Shown here piece by piece: positions 36,250-45,484 of a stretch of DNA of 64,000 bases. How positions within the stretch are numbered: position 1 is the stretch's first letter; each line of letters opens with the position of its first letter. The notes under the pieces are model-generated. The model had not been told where the DNA came from. It saw only the letters and a list, made by a program, of their open reading frames with translations, and did not search any database. The translations under genes were made by a program, and so were the position numbers. The DNA is taken from contig NZ_JAJKFT010000010.1 of the NCBI RefSeq assembly GCF_020966755.1, positions 2,506,720 through 2,570,719 on the forward strand, written 5' to 3'. This DNA is from Blastopirellula sediminis. GTDB lineage: Bacteria > Planctomycetota > Planctomycetia > Pirellulales > Pirellulaceae.

Positions 36250-36347
36250 GCGGATCATGAATTTTATGTCTTTGATTTATGTACGGCAAGTCTCGATATT
36301 TACAGGCGTGGAAAGCAATTCTCCTGTTCACCGGACGGAATGAATCG

Positions 36348-38075
36348 ATGAGCCAAACGACTCTCAGCAAAATCGAACTTCTGAAACTCGACAGCCGCCA
36401 GCTGCGGGGAACGCTAGCAGAGGAATTGCAGAACGATCGCCCCGACTTTTCGGCTGATGCGATTCAGATGTTGAAGTACCACGGCAGCTATCAGCAGGAC
36501 GACCGCGACGTTCGCAAGCAGAAGAACGCCGACGGTACGAAGAAGGAGAAAGCCTACTCGTGCCTGATCCGGACCGCAGTTCCCGGCGGAAAGGTGACGG
36601 CCGAGCAGTTTCTGGCCGAACTTGATCTGTGCGATCGCTTGGGCAACGGCACGCTGCGAATCACCACTCGCCAAGGTTTTCAGCTGCACGGCGTGCTGAA
36701 GAGCAACCTGAAAGAGACGATCCGCACGATCAACCAGATCAAGTTGTCGACCTACGCCGCGTGCGGCGACGTCAGCCGCAATGTGATGTGCTGCCCGGCG
36801 CCGTTCAAGAACAACCCGGTGCGCGAGCAGATGCAGGCGGTCGCACACGAAATCTCGGTCCACTTTCGTCCTAAGTCGAGCTCCTACTACGAGCTCTGGT
36901 TGACCGACGAAGACGGCAACAAGGAAAACCACGCTGAGTTCCTACCGGTTGAAGAGCCGATCTACGGCGAACGTTACCTGCCGCGGAAGTTCAAGTTCGG
37001 CGTCGCCGAGCCGACCGACAACTGCATCGACGTTTACACGCAAGACGTCGGCCTGTTGGCGATCGTCGAAGGGGACCAGGTCGTCGGCTACAACGTCATT
37101 GTCGGCGGCGGCATGGGCAACACCCCCTCGGCCGAGAAGACCTTTCCGCGACTCGGCGACGAGTTGACCTTCGCGACGCCGGACAACGTGATCGCCGTGT
37201 GCGAAGCGATCGTCAAAGTCCAGCGCGACTTTGGCAATCGCGAAGATCGCAAACGAGCTCGCCTGAAGTATCTGCTGCATGATTGGGGAGTCGCCGCGTT
37301 CAAGGCGAAGGTGGAAGAGTATTACGGCGCGTCGCTTCCTGAGCCGCGTTACGCTCCGGTGACCGGCATCGACGATCACCTTGGCTGGCACGTCCAGGGA
37401 GACGGCAAGCTGTTTTACGGAATCAACATCGAAAACGGCCGGATCGCCGACGTCGGTGACGTACGGATCAAGAGCGGGCTACGAGCGATCTTTGAGCAAT
37501 ACGGAATGGAATCGCGTTTGACGCCGCTGCAGTCGGTCATCTTGTGCGACGTCGATCCAAAAGATCGCCGCGGAATTGAAACGCTGCTGCATGAGTACGG
37601 CATGAAGACGGTCGACGAGCTTTCGCTCGCCCGACGTTTCGCCGTCGCGTGCCCAGCGCTACCGACTTGCGGCTTGGCGATTACCGAGTCGGAACGGGTC
37701 ATGCCGCAATTGATCGACCTGTTGGAACCGGTTCTCGCCGCACACGGGCTGGAGCAGACGCAGATCTCCATTCGGATGACCGGCTGTCCCAACGGTTGTG
37801 CTCGACCTTACGTGGCCGACGTCGGCCTGGTCGGCAAATCGGTCGGCAAGTACACGATTTACCTGGGGGGAAACCCCCAGGGGACGCGGATCGGCTTCGT
37901 CTATCAAGACGCGATTCCGCTGGAAGAGATTCCTGCCCAACTGTCGCCGCTGTTGGCCAGCTACGTGACGGAAAAAGTGAATGACGAGGGATTCGGCGAT
38001 TACTGCGCACGTCTAGGACGCGAAACGTTGTTGGCCAAGGTTGGCCGCTCAGAAGCGATTACACTTCAAAACTAA
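36348..38075 (+). CDS. Siroheme-dependent sulfite/nitrite reductase
   Basis: 575 residues from the ATG at 36348. It has the two-fold ferredoxin-type NirA/Sir architecture: FYMLRI-like N-terminal half (GNGTLRITTRQGFQLHGVLK, ACGDVSRNVMCCPAP) and a C-terminal cluster site C435-x5-C441 ... C480-x3-C484 (CPALPTC, TGCPNGCARPY) that ligates the 4Fe-4S cluster bridged to siroheme. It performs six-electron reduction of sulfite to sulfide or nitrite to ammonia; which one is not resolved. Long N-terminal and lack of a flavin domain suggest ferredoxin as donor. Confidence 0.9.
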   Translation: MSQTTLSKIELLKLDSRQLRGTLAEELQNDRPDFSADAIQMLKYHGSYQQDDRDVRKQKNADGTKKEKAYSCLIRTAVPGGKVTAEQFLAELDLCDRLGNGTLRITTRQGFQLHGVLKSNLKETIRTINQIKLSTYAACGDVSRNVMCCPAPFKNNPVREQMQAVAHEISVHFRPKSSSYYELWLTDEDGNKENHAEFLPVEEPIYGERYLPRKFKFGVAEPTDNCIDVYTQDVGLLAIVEGDQVVGYNVIVGGGMGNTPSAEKTFPRLGDELTFATPDNVIAVCEAIVKVQRDFGNREDRKRARLKYLLHDWGVAAFKAKVEEYYGASLPEPRYAPVTGIDDHLGWHVQGDGKLFYGINIENGRIADVGDVRIKSGLRAIFEQYGMESRLTPLQSVILCDVDPKDRRGIETLLHEYGMKTVDELSLARRFAVACPALPTCGLAITESERVMPQLIDLLEPVLAAHGLEQTQISIRMTGCPNGCARPYVADVGLVGKSVGKYTIYLGGNPQGTRIGFVYQDAIPLEEIPAQLSPLLASYVTEKVNDEGFGDYCARLGRETLLAKVGRSEAITLQN

Positions 38076-38093
38076 AATCAGGGAATTGATCCA

Positions 38094-38291
38094 ATGAAAC
38101 GCTATTACTCGCTTTGGAAATCGACTTGGTGGCTGTGGGTGCTGATCTTCGGCGGCATGTTCTTTCTGTCGAGACTGAACGACATCCTGTTCTACGCCAG
38201 CATGGCCTACCTGCCGATCTGCCTCGTCACGTTCCTCTGGTTTGGCCTCGTCCGTTTTGACGACCATGGGAATGAAGTCGACGCGACGTAA
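38094..38291 (+). CDS. Small membrane protein
   Basis: 65 residues with two membrane helices (WWLWVLIFGGMFFLSRL and ILFYASMAYLPICLVTFLWFG) and an acidic C-terminus. It begins 18 nt after the siroheme reductase and is probably in the same transcript. No family recognised. Confidence 0.65.
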   Translation: MKRYYSLWKSTWWLWVLIFGGMFFLSRLNDILFYASMAYLPICLVTFLWFGLVRFDDHGNEVDAT

Positions 38292-38308
38292 CGTCCCAGC
38301 CGACGTGG

Positions 38309-38536
38309 TTATTTTTTGCGAGCTGCGCGTTCGCTACGAACCCGCAGCGCCCAGAGAATCCAGACGATTCCAACGGGGATCGTAGTCGCCATTCCCATCC
38401 CGGAGCCAATCATACTCGCTCGCTCGAGATCGCGGCTTCGATTGGGATCGAGAAACAAAAAGATTCCGCCGCAGCCGAGAATGATCGTAAGAGCGGCGAT
38501 GGCGATCGTCAGGATGATCGCAAGCTTGGTAGTCAT
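38309..38536 (-). CDS. Small membrane protein
   Basis: 75 residues from MTTKLAIIL; two membrane helices separated by a DPNRSRDLERA loop and a basic tail. A longer frame to 38731 would overlap the 3' end of the PEGA gene and lacks coding character, so the internal ATG is preferred. Unknown function. Confidence 0.55.
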   Translation of the reverse strand: MTTKLAIILTIAIAALTIILGCGGIFLFLDPNRSRDLERASMIGSGMGMATTIPVGIVWILWALRVRSERAARKK

Positions 38537-38693
38537 GATTCGCGCCGAATTGCAGGATGGGAAGTTGCGAAAAGCGGCGGCTATTCTATGCGACTCGAAA
38601 GGGGGCTGCAGCAAGAAAAGAAGCGTCGCGAAGAGAATTGGAATTGCCAGATTGCAGCGGTGAAATAGGCGGATTCGCCGCTGCGGCGACTTC

Positions 38694-39251
38694 TTACTGG
38701 CCGAGCACCGGCGGCGGCAACACGTAGCCACCTTCCGGCAATGTCTCGGGACGCATCACCGGCGGCAACATTTGCTGCTGGCCTTGTGGCGCCACGTTGA
38801 TGGCCGGATCGATCTGCGGGTTAAGCGGCGTAACGTAACCGGCCTGGGCGTTCGCCCGCAGTTGTTCGGCGCGGCTCCGCAGCTCTTCCGGCGGCACAAT
38901 CCGCCGCGGCGTCATCGCGAAGTCGAGATCACGCGTATCCCGGATTTCCCAAGGCCAGAGGTTCTCGCTAAAGAACTCGATCACCGGGTATTGGTACCAC
39001 GGGGCCTTAAAGGTGTGCAGCTGCGACACCGACTCGTAGCCATCTTTTTCCAGGCGAATCTCACGCGTTCCATAATGAACGTAATTTGCCGATACCGGCG
39101 TCACGCCGATTTCCTGATCGTCGACATAGACGACTGCTCCCGGCGGGCTCGTGCGGATATTCATCCGGCGACGAACGCAGCCAGTGCTGGCGCATGCGAG
39201 TAGCAACGTCAGCAGCAGAAAGTTACGAAAATGGAAAGTCCGGCGGTTCAT
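38694..39251 (-). CDS. PEGA-domain lipoprotein
   Basis: 185 residues. Signal peptide with lipobox-like cysteines (LLAC at 20, ASTGC at 25). A PEGA domain (about 28-75: MNIRTSPPGAVVYVDDQEIGVTPVSANYVHYGTREIRLEKDGYES) is followed by FKAPWYQYPVIEFFSENLWPWEI and a Pro/Gln-rich tail. It is probably outer-membrane anchored. Similar proteins are widespread in planctomycetes with no assigned role. Confidence 0.8.
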   Translation of the reverse strand: MNRRTFHFRNFLLLTLLLACASTGCVRRRMNIRTSPPGAVVYVDDQEIGVTPVSANYVHYGTREIRLEKDGYESVSQLHTFKAPWYQYPVIEFFSENLWPWEIRDTRDLDFAMTPRRIVPPEELRSRAEQLRANAQAGYVTPLNPQIDPAINVAPQGQQQMLPPVMRPETLPEGGYVLPPPVLGQ

Positions 39252-39467
39252 GCCGATAGACCTGGTCCGATTTAAATAAGGGAAGCGGGGGCGAAGTTTA
39301 GCAATCTGCCGCCGCAGCGGCTAGACGAAATCGGGAATCGGATTTAAATCTTTTCGCAGTAAGTACTTGTTGCTGTGAAAAATCCGCTTTAACATCGCAA
39401 GTTTCCGTAAATAATAGGTAGGGCCGCTTTCCGGCGGAAATTATTGGGGAACGGAGAAGAGCGACGC

Positions 39468-40817
39468 ATGTCGGTTGAGTCCCATACGTGGCATAACACG
39501 ATTCAGATCGCTGCGCTCAGCGATGTGGGAATGCGCCGTAGCAACAACCAAGATCACTACGGCGTCGTTCTCTCGGCGAATTGGGACGAGTGGCGAAAGC
39601 GGGGGCACCTGTTTGTCGTCGCCGACGGCATGGGCGCGCATGCAGCGGGGGAACTCGCTAGCGAAATCGCGGTCGACCGCGTCGGCCATCTCTATCGCAA
39701 GTATGTCGAGAAGACCCCGCCCGATGCCCTGGTCGCCGCTGTCGAAGAAGCGAATGCGATCATCAATCGCAAAGGGGAAGAAAACTCCGCGTTCCACAAA
39801 ATGGGAACGACCTGCAGCTCGCTGTTGATCTTGCCCCAGGGAGCGATCGTCTCGCAGGTCGGGGACAGTCGCGTCTATCGGCTCCGCGGCAACAAGCTAG
39901 AGCAACTTTCGTTCGACCACTCGATGGCGTGGGAGATTCGGGCCGCGACGGCAGGACTCGACGCCGCCGACGTTTACGATGCGATTCCCAAAAACGTCAT
40001 CACCCGTTCGCTGGGACCAGGACCGACGGTCGAAGTCGATCTGGAAGGACCATTTCCGCTGCAAGTCGGCGATACGTTCTTCGTTTGCAGCGACGGTGCG
40101 ACCGGGCCGCTCCGCAATGACGAAATCGCAATCATCCTGAAAACGCTTGATCCCGTGCATGCAGTGCAGTTGATGGTCGATCTGGCCAACCTGCGCGGCG
40201 GCCCCGACAACATCACCGTGATCGTGGTGAAAATCACCGGCGAAGCGATCACCCAAGATCCAACTCGCGGCGAGCCGTTGATCATGGAGGAAGCTCGCCC
40301 TGCGAATCCTCCCCCCAGGCAGAAGCTGCGTAATCCTCCGTGGACCGTTTGGGCGCTTCTCTTGCTATTCGGTTTTGCAACGGTGGTGCTCGCGTACCTG
40401 CAAAAACCGTTCGAGGCGGTGATCTCGGGGCTAGCGGCGTTTGCGGCCTTCGTATTTGGGGCGGTCTATATGTATTCGGGTCCGATCGAGGACGAGCCGA
40501 TCAAGGCGACTCCAAAGCGTCGGCTTGGTCGTGGTCCCTATGAAGAAACGGCCTGCAATACGACCGAAAACGTCGCTCGCAATCTGGCGGCGACGGTTGT
40601 TGAACTGCGGGAAGCGTCGGAAACGAACAACTGGAAGCTCGACTGGGATCGGGTGAATCAGCTTCGTAGTCAGGCCCAGCTCGAGCTAGCAGCAGGGGAC
40701 TACTTCAACGCGACGCGACTCTTTTTGATCTGCATCGGGGCGATGATGGCCCAGATTCGGATGCAGAGCAAAAAGAAGAATCCGCTGGAAGACGAGTCGA
40801 AAGTCGACCTGATCTAG
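39468..40817 (+). CDS. PP2C-type protein phosphatase, membrane-anchored
   Basis: 449 residues from the ATG at 39468 with a GGAGAAGAG site upstream. PP2C catalytic domain (about 10-255): SDVGMRRSNNQDHYG, VVADGMGAHAAGELAS, MGTTCSSLLI, VGDSRVYRLR, CSDGATGPL and GGPDNITVIVV; the metal-binding aspartates are all present. Two membrane helices follow (about 290-345), then a cytoplasmic-looking helical domain. It would reverse Ser/Thr phosphorylation by Hanks-type kinases, none of which is encoded here. Confidence 0.9.
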   Translation: MSVESHTWHNTIQIAALSDVGMRRSNNQDHYGVVLSANWDEWRKRGHLFVVADGMGAHAAGELASEIAVDRVGHLYRKYVEKTPPDALVAAVEEANAIINRKGEENSAFHKMGTTCSSLLILPQGAIVSQVGDSRVYRLRGNKLEQLSFDHSMAWEIRAATAGLDAADVYDAIPKNVITRSLGPGPTVEVDLEGPFPLQVGDTFFVCSDGATGPLRNDEIAIILKTLDPVHAVQLMVDLANLRGGPDNITVIVVKITGEAITQDPTRGEPLIMEEARPANPPPRQKLRNPPWTVWALLLLFGFATVVLAYLQKPFEAVISGLAAFAAFVFGAVYMYSGPIEDEPIKATPKRRLGRGPYEETACNTTENVARNLAATVVELREASETNNWKLDWDRVNQLRSQAQLELAAGDYFNATRLFLICIGAMMAQIRMQSKKKNPLEDESKVDLI

Positions 40818-40931
40818 GGACGCTCTCTTTGCGGACGATTCTGCGCCGAAATGCGACGAAATTGTCGTTCCTTTGGCGGGGGGAACTTGCTAGAGTTCGG
40901 CTCGATTTCGCCGTCTTCTCCGCGACCCGCA

Positions 40932-42101
40932 ATGCGAATCATTACCCGCTACATCTTGTGGGAGATCCTCAAGATCTTCTTCATGGCGCTCGGCGCTTTG
41001 ACGCTGCTGATCGTGTTGGTCGGCGTCGTCCAGCAAGCGCTGCGCGAAGGGCTCGGTCCCGGTCCGATCGCCCGAATCATTCCCTACATGATTCCCGACG
41101 CACTACGGTTCTCAATTCCCGGCACGATTCTGTTCGCCTCTTGCAGCGTTTACGGGCGTTTGGCGTCCGGCAACGAACTGGCGGCCTTAAAAGCGGCCGG
41201 CGTATCGCCGCTAGCAGCGATCTGGCCCGCCTATGCAATCGCCCTCTTTTTGTCGATCGCTTGCGTCTGGCTGAACGACGTCGGAATGTCGTGGGGGAAT
41301 CAGGGGGTTCGCCGCGTCCTGGTGCAGTCGTTCGAGGAAATCGCCTACGGCATGCTGCGGACTCACAAGTCGTTCAGCAGCGATAAGCTGTCGATCCTGG
41401 TCCGTGAAGTGGACGGTCGTCGACTGATGCGTCCGCAAATCGTCTCCGCAGCGACTCCCACTTCGCCGCAGCTGCTGATTTCCGCCGCCGAGGCCGAACT
41501 GCATAGTGACGAAAACGACCGACTGATCATTACGCTGATCGACAGCCGAATTGAAAGCGACGGCGCGAGTCAGGGAGCCTTTGAACATCCCGGCAGACTT
41601 GATCACATCATCTCCCTGGACGACGAAACTTCGCCCGAGTATCGCAGTCCGTCGAAGATCGCCACCTCCCGAATTCCGGAAGTGCTGGAAGAAGAACGAC
41701 AGATTATCAAGTCGCAAGAAGACGCTGACCTGGCATGGAGTTCCTTTTCGCAGTTAGTGTTCCTCGACACGGATCAACGGGCGCCTCGCTTAAACACTCC
41801 GTACATTAATTCGCAGATCAATCGCCTGCGGACTGAGCCTTGGCGCCGCTGGGCGAATGGATTCAGTTGCTTGTTTTTCGTGCTGGTAGGAGTTCCTCTG
41901 GCGATCAAGCAGCGGAATCCTGACTTTGTGACCAGCTTCTTCATGACGTTTCTGCCGGTGCTGCTCGTCTTCTATCCGCTGCTAGCATTCGCCGTCGACC
42001 GGGCGAAAGATGGAGCCTTGCCGCCGCAAGCGGTCTGGTTCGGAAACGTCGTGTTATTGGCGGTCAGCTTATATTATTTGCGGACCGTCTGGCGTTATTA
42101 G
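40932..42101 (+). CDS. LptF/LptG-family permease
   Basis: 389 residues from MRIITRYIL. YjgP/YjgQ fold: three N-terminal membrane helices (ILWEILKIFFMALGALTLL, PDALRFSIPGTILFASCSVYGRLASGNELAALKAAGVSP), a large periplasmic beta domain (about 140-280) and three C-terminal helices (WANGFSCLFFVLVGVPLAI). This is half of the LPS-export permease pair; the partner is not adjacent, which is common when lptF and lptG are split. Confidence 0.85.
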   Translation: MRIITRYILWEILKIFFMALGALTLLIVLVGVVQQALREGLGPGPIARIIPYMIPDALRFSIPGTILFASCSVYGRLASGNELAALKAAGVSPLAAIWPAYAIALFLSIACVWLNDVGMSWGNQGVRRVLVQSFEEIAYGMLRTHKSFSSDKLSILVREVDGRRLMRPQIVSAATPTSPQLLISAAEAELHSDENDRLIITLIDSRIESDGASQGAFEHPGRLDHIISLDDETSPEYRSPSKIATSRIPEVLEEERQIIKSQEDADLAWSSFSQLVFLDTDQRAPRLNTPYINSQINRLRTEPWRRWANGFSCLFFVLVGVPLAIKQRNPDFVTSFFMTFLPVLLVFYPLLAFAVDRAKDGALPPQAVWFGNVVLLAVSLYYLRTVWRY

Positions 42102-42244
42102 CGGGTAGCCAGGGGGAAGTTGGCGGGTTCGGCTTGTCCCGGCAAGGCGAAGCTTGCTACACTCACCGGGCGTTCGCCTGCCGCGGCGAGACGACGGATG
42201 TCTCGCCACTTTTGGGGCGATCCGTTGCGACAAGGAGGTCGCTT

Positions 42245-43912
42245 GTGTTTACCCGACGCCCGATTCGGGACAAGATGCTGATTGGAGCGGGGCTGCTGAC
42301 CGCGATTGTGCTTGGTCTCGCCGCTACCGCCGTCTGGTGCAGCTACAGCTATCGCGGCTTGGCTCGTAGCGTCAGCGTACGCGCCAACGAATTGCCGCTG
42401 GCGATCGACTTCAGCCTGGCGGTCACCGATCTGCGGCACATGCTGGGGCAATCTCGCGAAATCAATCACGACGCGTTTCCGCAGTCATTCAATCCTTCGC
42501 CGGAACGGAAAGAAGGCGGGCCAATTCCTGATTTCGATCCCTCGATGCAGCGTGAGGAATTCGCCGCTCGGCTGATGCAGGTCGAACAATCGCTAAAGTT
42601 ATATAAGGATCAACTGACCCAGCAACGGGAGTCGAATGACGCGCTCGTCAACGACATGAGCGATTATTCGTACGAGCGGGATACGATCAAAGAGATCGAC
42701 GATTTGATCGCCAAGATTCAGACTGACGCCAACGACGGCGATTGGGTGCTCGGGTTGATCGATAAGACCGCCTTGAAACGTGATCTCGACAGTCTGCACA
42801 CGCTCGCGATGCAGTTGCCGAGCAATTTGATTCAGCGCATGCAGCAGTTGAAAGACGAAGCGCACAATCAGTATCGGGCGGGGATTGTGATTTCGGTTAC
42901 CGCCACACTCGTCGGCGTCACCTCCTTAGGCGTCTTCATGTGGCTCTGCTGGGTTTGGATCTTCTATCCGCTGCGAGTCTTGATGCAAGGTTCGCGTCTG
43001 GTCGCCAACGGCAACTTCTCGCACCGCATCCATCTAAACACGCATGACGAAATGAGCGTGCTGGCTGATGCGATGAACGCGATGACCCAGCGGTTTGAAG
43101 AAATTCGCCGCAACCTCGACGGCCAGGTGCAAGAGCGAACCAAGCAAGTGGTTCGCAGCGAACAACTCGCGAGCGTCGGCTTTCTGGCCGCCGGCGTCGC
43201 GCACGAAATCAATAACCCACTCGCTTCGATCGCCTTCTGCGCCGAGTCGCTGCAAAGTCGCTTGGCCGAAGCGCTGCCGGCCGAAGGAGCGGACAAGGCG
43301 AGTTGCAGCGTCGACGACGTCGAACTGCTCCGCAATTACCTGGGCATGATTCAGGACGAAGCGTTCCGCTGCAAAGAAATCACCGAGCGACTGCTCGACT
43401 ACTCACGGCTTGGGGATGTCGAAAAGGTCGACACCGATCTGGGAGATCTCGTCCGCAACGTGATCGACATGGTCAGCCATCTCGGCAAGTACCGCGAAAA
43501 GAAGGTCCACTTCCATTCGCGCGACGCTGCGATCGCCCCGGTCAATCCGCAAGAGATGAAGCAGGTGATGTTGAACCTAATCACCAACGCGCTTGATAGC
43601 TTGGACCCCGGCGGAGAGGTAAACGTCGAACTAGCGTCGCTCGACGACGATCAAATCGTCGTTACGGTTCGGGACAACGGTTGCGGGATGACGGAAGAAG
43701 TGAAGAAACACTTGTTTGAACCGTTCTTCACTCGCCGCCGTAACGGACAGGGAACAGGGCTGGGATTATCCATCACGTATCGCATCATCGCCGATCACGG
43801 CGGGCAAATCGACGCGCACAGCGAGGGACCGGGGTGCGGGTCGGAATTCAGAATCACGTTGCCCGCTAGCATTCCAGGGAAGGAGCAACACCATCGCTAC
43901 CAAGCAGCCTAG
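42245..43912 (+). CDS. Membrane sensor histidine kinase
   Basis: 555 residues from a GTG at 42245, chosen because AAGGAGG lies 6 nt upstream; longer frames lack such a site. Membrane helix 1 about 13-37, sensor region to about 215, helix 2 about 218-245, HAMP (about 245-300), HisKA with VAHEINNPLASIAF (His320), and HATPase_c (NLITNALDSLDPGG, DNGCGMTEEVKKHLFEPFFTRR, GTGLGLSITYRII). NtrB/AtoS-like. It overlaps the downstream regulator gene and is its likely partner. Confidence 0.9.
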   Translation: MFTRRPIRDKMLIGAGLLTAIVLGLAATAVWCSYSYRGLARSVSVRANELPLAIDFSLAVTDLRHMLGQSREINHDAFPQSFNPSPERKEGGPIPDFDPSMQREEFAARLMQVEQSLKLYKDQLTQQRESNDALVNDMSDYSYERDTIKEIDDLIAKIQTDANDGDWVLGLIDKTALKRDLDSLHTLAMQLPSNLIQRMQQLKDEAHNQYRAGIVISVTATLVGVTSLGVFMWLCWVWIFYPLRVLMQGSRLVANGNFSHRIHLNTHDEMSVLADAMNAMTQRFEEIRRNLDGQVQERTKQVVRSEQLASVGFLAAGVAHEINNPLASIAFCAESLQSRLAEALPAEGADKASCSVDDVELLRNYLGMIQDEAFRCKEITERLLDYSRLGDVEKVDTDLGDLVRNVIDMVSHLGKYREKKVHFHSRDAAIAPVNPQEMKQVMLNLITNALDSLDPGGEVNVELASLDDDQIVVTVRDNGCGMTEEVKKHLFEPFFTRRRNGQGTGLGLSITYRIIADHGGQIDAHSEGPGCGSEFRITLPASIPGKEQHHRYQAA

Positions 43913-45305
43913 TCGGTTGAAGATCCTCTTCGCCGACGATGAAAAATCGTTGCAAAAGCTTATGAGTCTCGAACTGCCTCGTTTGGGACACGAAGTCACC
44001 GTCTGCCCCGACGGTTTGACCGCAGTCGCTGCGCTGGAACGCAACACGTACGACTGCATCCTGGTCGACCTCGACATGCCGGGCCTCAACGGGATCCAGG
44101 TCATCGGCAAAGCGAAAGAGCTTTCGCCGGAGACCGAAGCGATCGTCCTGACCGGCAAATCGTCGACCGAATCGGCCATTTCGGCGCTGCGGTTCGGCGC
44201 GTTCGACTACCTGACCAAACCGTGCCGCCTGGTCGAATTGCAGGCGCTGCTGGATCGGGTCGCCGACAAACGGGAACTGACTCGCAAATATCGCGCGGTG
44301 AAAAGTCGCCTGGAAAAGCTGGAAGGGAAGTCGAACCTGATCGGCGATTCTCCCAGCATGCAGCAGGTAGGACGCCTGATCGCGAAAGTGGCGCCCTCCA
44401 ACTCGACCGTGCTGATCCGGGGCGAAACCGGCACCGGTAAAGAACTGGTCGCTCGCGCTTTGCATGACCAAAGCCATCGCGTCGAGATGCCGTTCGTCGC
44501 CGTGAACTGCGGCGCGCTGCCGGAGAACCTGATCGAAAGCGAACTGTTCGGACATCGGAAGGGCTCGTTCACCGGCGCCGAAGATACTCGCATCGGTTTG
44601 TTCGAAGTCGCCAACGGCGGCACGCTCTTCCTGGACGAAATCGGCGAACTGCCGAAATCGCTGCAAGCCAAACTGTTGCGGGTGCTGGAGACCGGCGAAA
44701 TCCGCCGCGTCGGCGATAACGACTCGATGAAGGTCGACGTCCGGATCGTCTGCGCCACGCATCGCGACGTCGAGCAAATGGTCGCCGAAGGCGACTTCCG
44801 CGAAGACTTGATGTTCCGCATCAATACCTTCGAGATTCATCTGCCGCCGCTACGTGAACGGACCGAAGACATTCCGCTGTTGGCCGAGCACCTTTGCCGT
44901 CGGTTCTGGCCCAACGTCCCGATGACGCAAACCGTCTTCTCGTCGGACGCCATCCGAGCCCTCAAGTCGCACGACTGGCCGGGGAACGTCCGCGAACTGG
45001 CGAACGTCGTCGAACATGCGACGATCCTGTGCGAAGAGCCGCCGATCGAACCCGATCACCTACCTCGCCGCTTTGGTCGTACCGGCGGCGATGCGATGAT
45101 TGGCTCAAGCGGGCCTGCCCCGGGCAAGCCGGTCTTGAAAGCGATCGGCCCGCTGTCGCTGCGTGAATTGGAAATGCAAGCGATCTACGAAGCGCTCGAA
45201 CGCCACGAAGGAAATAAACCGCAAGCGGCCGAAGAGTTGGGCGTCAGTTTGAAGACGCTCTACAACAAGCTGAATCAGGCGTCGACGATGGAAAAGTCGG
45301 CCTGA
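43893..45305 (+). CDS. Sigma-54-dependent NtrC-type response regulator
   Basis: About 470 residues. Receiver domain (KILFADDEKSLQKLM; phosphoacceptor in VDLDMPGLNG, Asp59 if counted from 43893), AAA+ activator domain (LIRGETGTGKELVARALH, GSFTGAEDTRIGLFE, the GAFTGA-type loop) and a Fis-type helix-turn-helix (NKPQAAEELGVSLKTLYNKL). No ATG, GTG or TTG has a ribosome site: AAGGAG at 43879-43884 is 8 nt ahead of an ATC at 43893 (encoding I/M-A-T-K), while TTG at 43917 has none. The start is therefore uncertain. Partner of the kinase it overlaps. Confidence 0.88.
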   Translation: MATKQPSRLKILFADDEKSLQKLMSLELPRLGHEVTVCPDGLTAVAALERNTYDCILVDLDMPGLNGIQVIGKAKELSPETEAIVLTGKSSTESAISALRFGAFDYLTKPCRLVELQALLDRVADKRELTRKYRAVKSRLEKLEGKSNLIGDSPSMQQVGRLIAKVAPSNSTVLIRGETGTGKELVARALHDQSHRVEMPFVAVNCGALPENLIESELFGHRKGSFTGAEDTRIGLFEVANGGTLFLDEIGELPKSLQAKLLRVLETGEIRRVGDNDSMKVDVRIVCATHRDVEQMVAEGDFREDLMFRINTFEIHLPPLRERTEDIPLLAEHLCRRFWPNVPMTQTVFSSDAIRALKSHDWPGNVRELANVVEHATILCEEPPIEPDHLPRRFGRTGGDAMIGSSGPAPGKPVLKAIGPLSLRELEMQAIYEALERHEGNKPQAAEELGVSLKTLYNKLNQASTMEKSA

Positions 45306-45331
45306 AGAGATTAAGCCAATTCCAATCGATC

Positions 45332-45370
45332 AAAAAGCCGTCGGCGACACGAATCGCCGGCGGCTTTTTT
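45332..45370 (+). terminator. Terminator of the kinase-regulator operon
   Basis: 14-bp stem with one G-T pair (45334-45347 with 45354-45367), 6-nt loop, T-run, then a second T-run. Confidence 0.85.
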
Positions 45371-45418
45371 ATTTTTTGGGACAAGGTAGTCGAACTCTTC
45401 GCCCTGGAAGGGCGACTC

Positions 45419-45448
45419 AACCTAGCCCAGGGCGCAGCCCTGGGTAAA
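45419..45448. repeat. REP hairpin left of the RAYT gene (family C)
   Basis: CCCAGGGC-GCA-GCCCTGGG hairpin (stem 45426-45433/45437-45444) inside a 30-bp arm that is nearly the exact reverse complement of 46012-46041. Shorter hairpins accompany it: GCCCT/AGGGC near 45401-45413 and GCCCC/GGGGC near 45469-45482. Confidence 0.85.
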
Positions 45449-45484
45449 GGATCGGAAATAGAATCGAAGCCCCAACGGGGCGCT

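Noticed and set aside
38537-38731. N-terminal extension of the 75-residue membrane protein
   Set aside because: Overlaps the PEGA gene 3' end and encodes Arg/Cys-rich sequence unlike a protein start.
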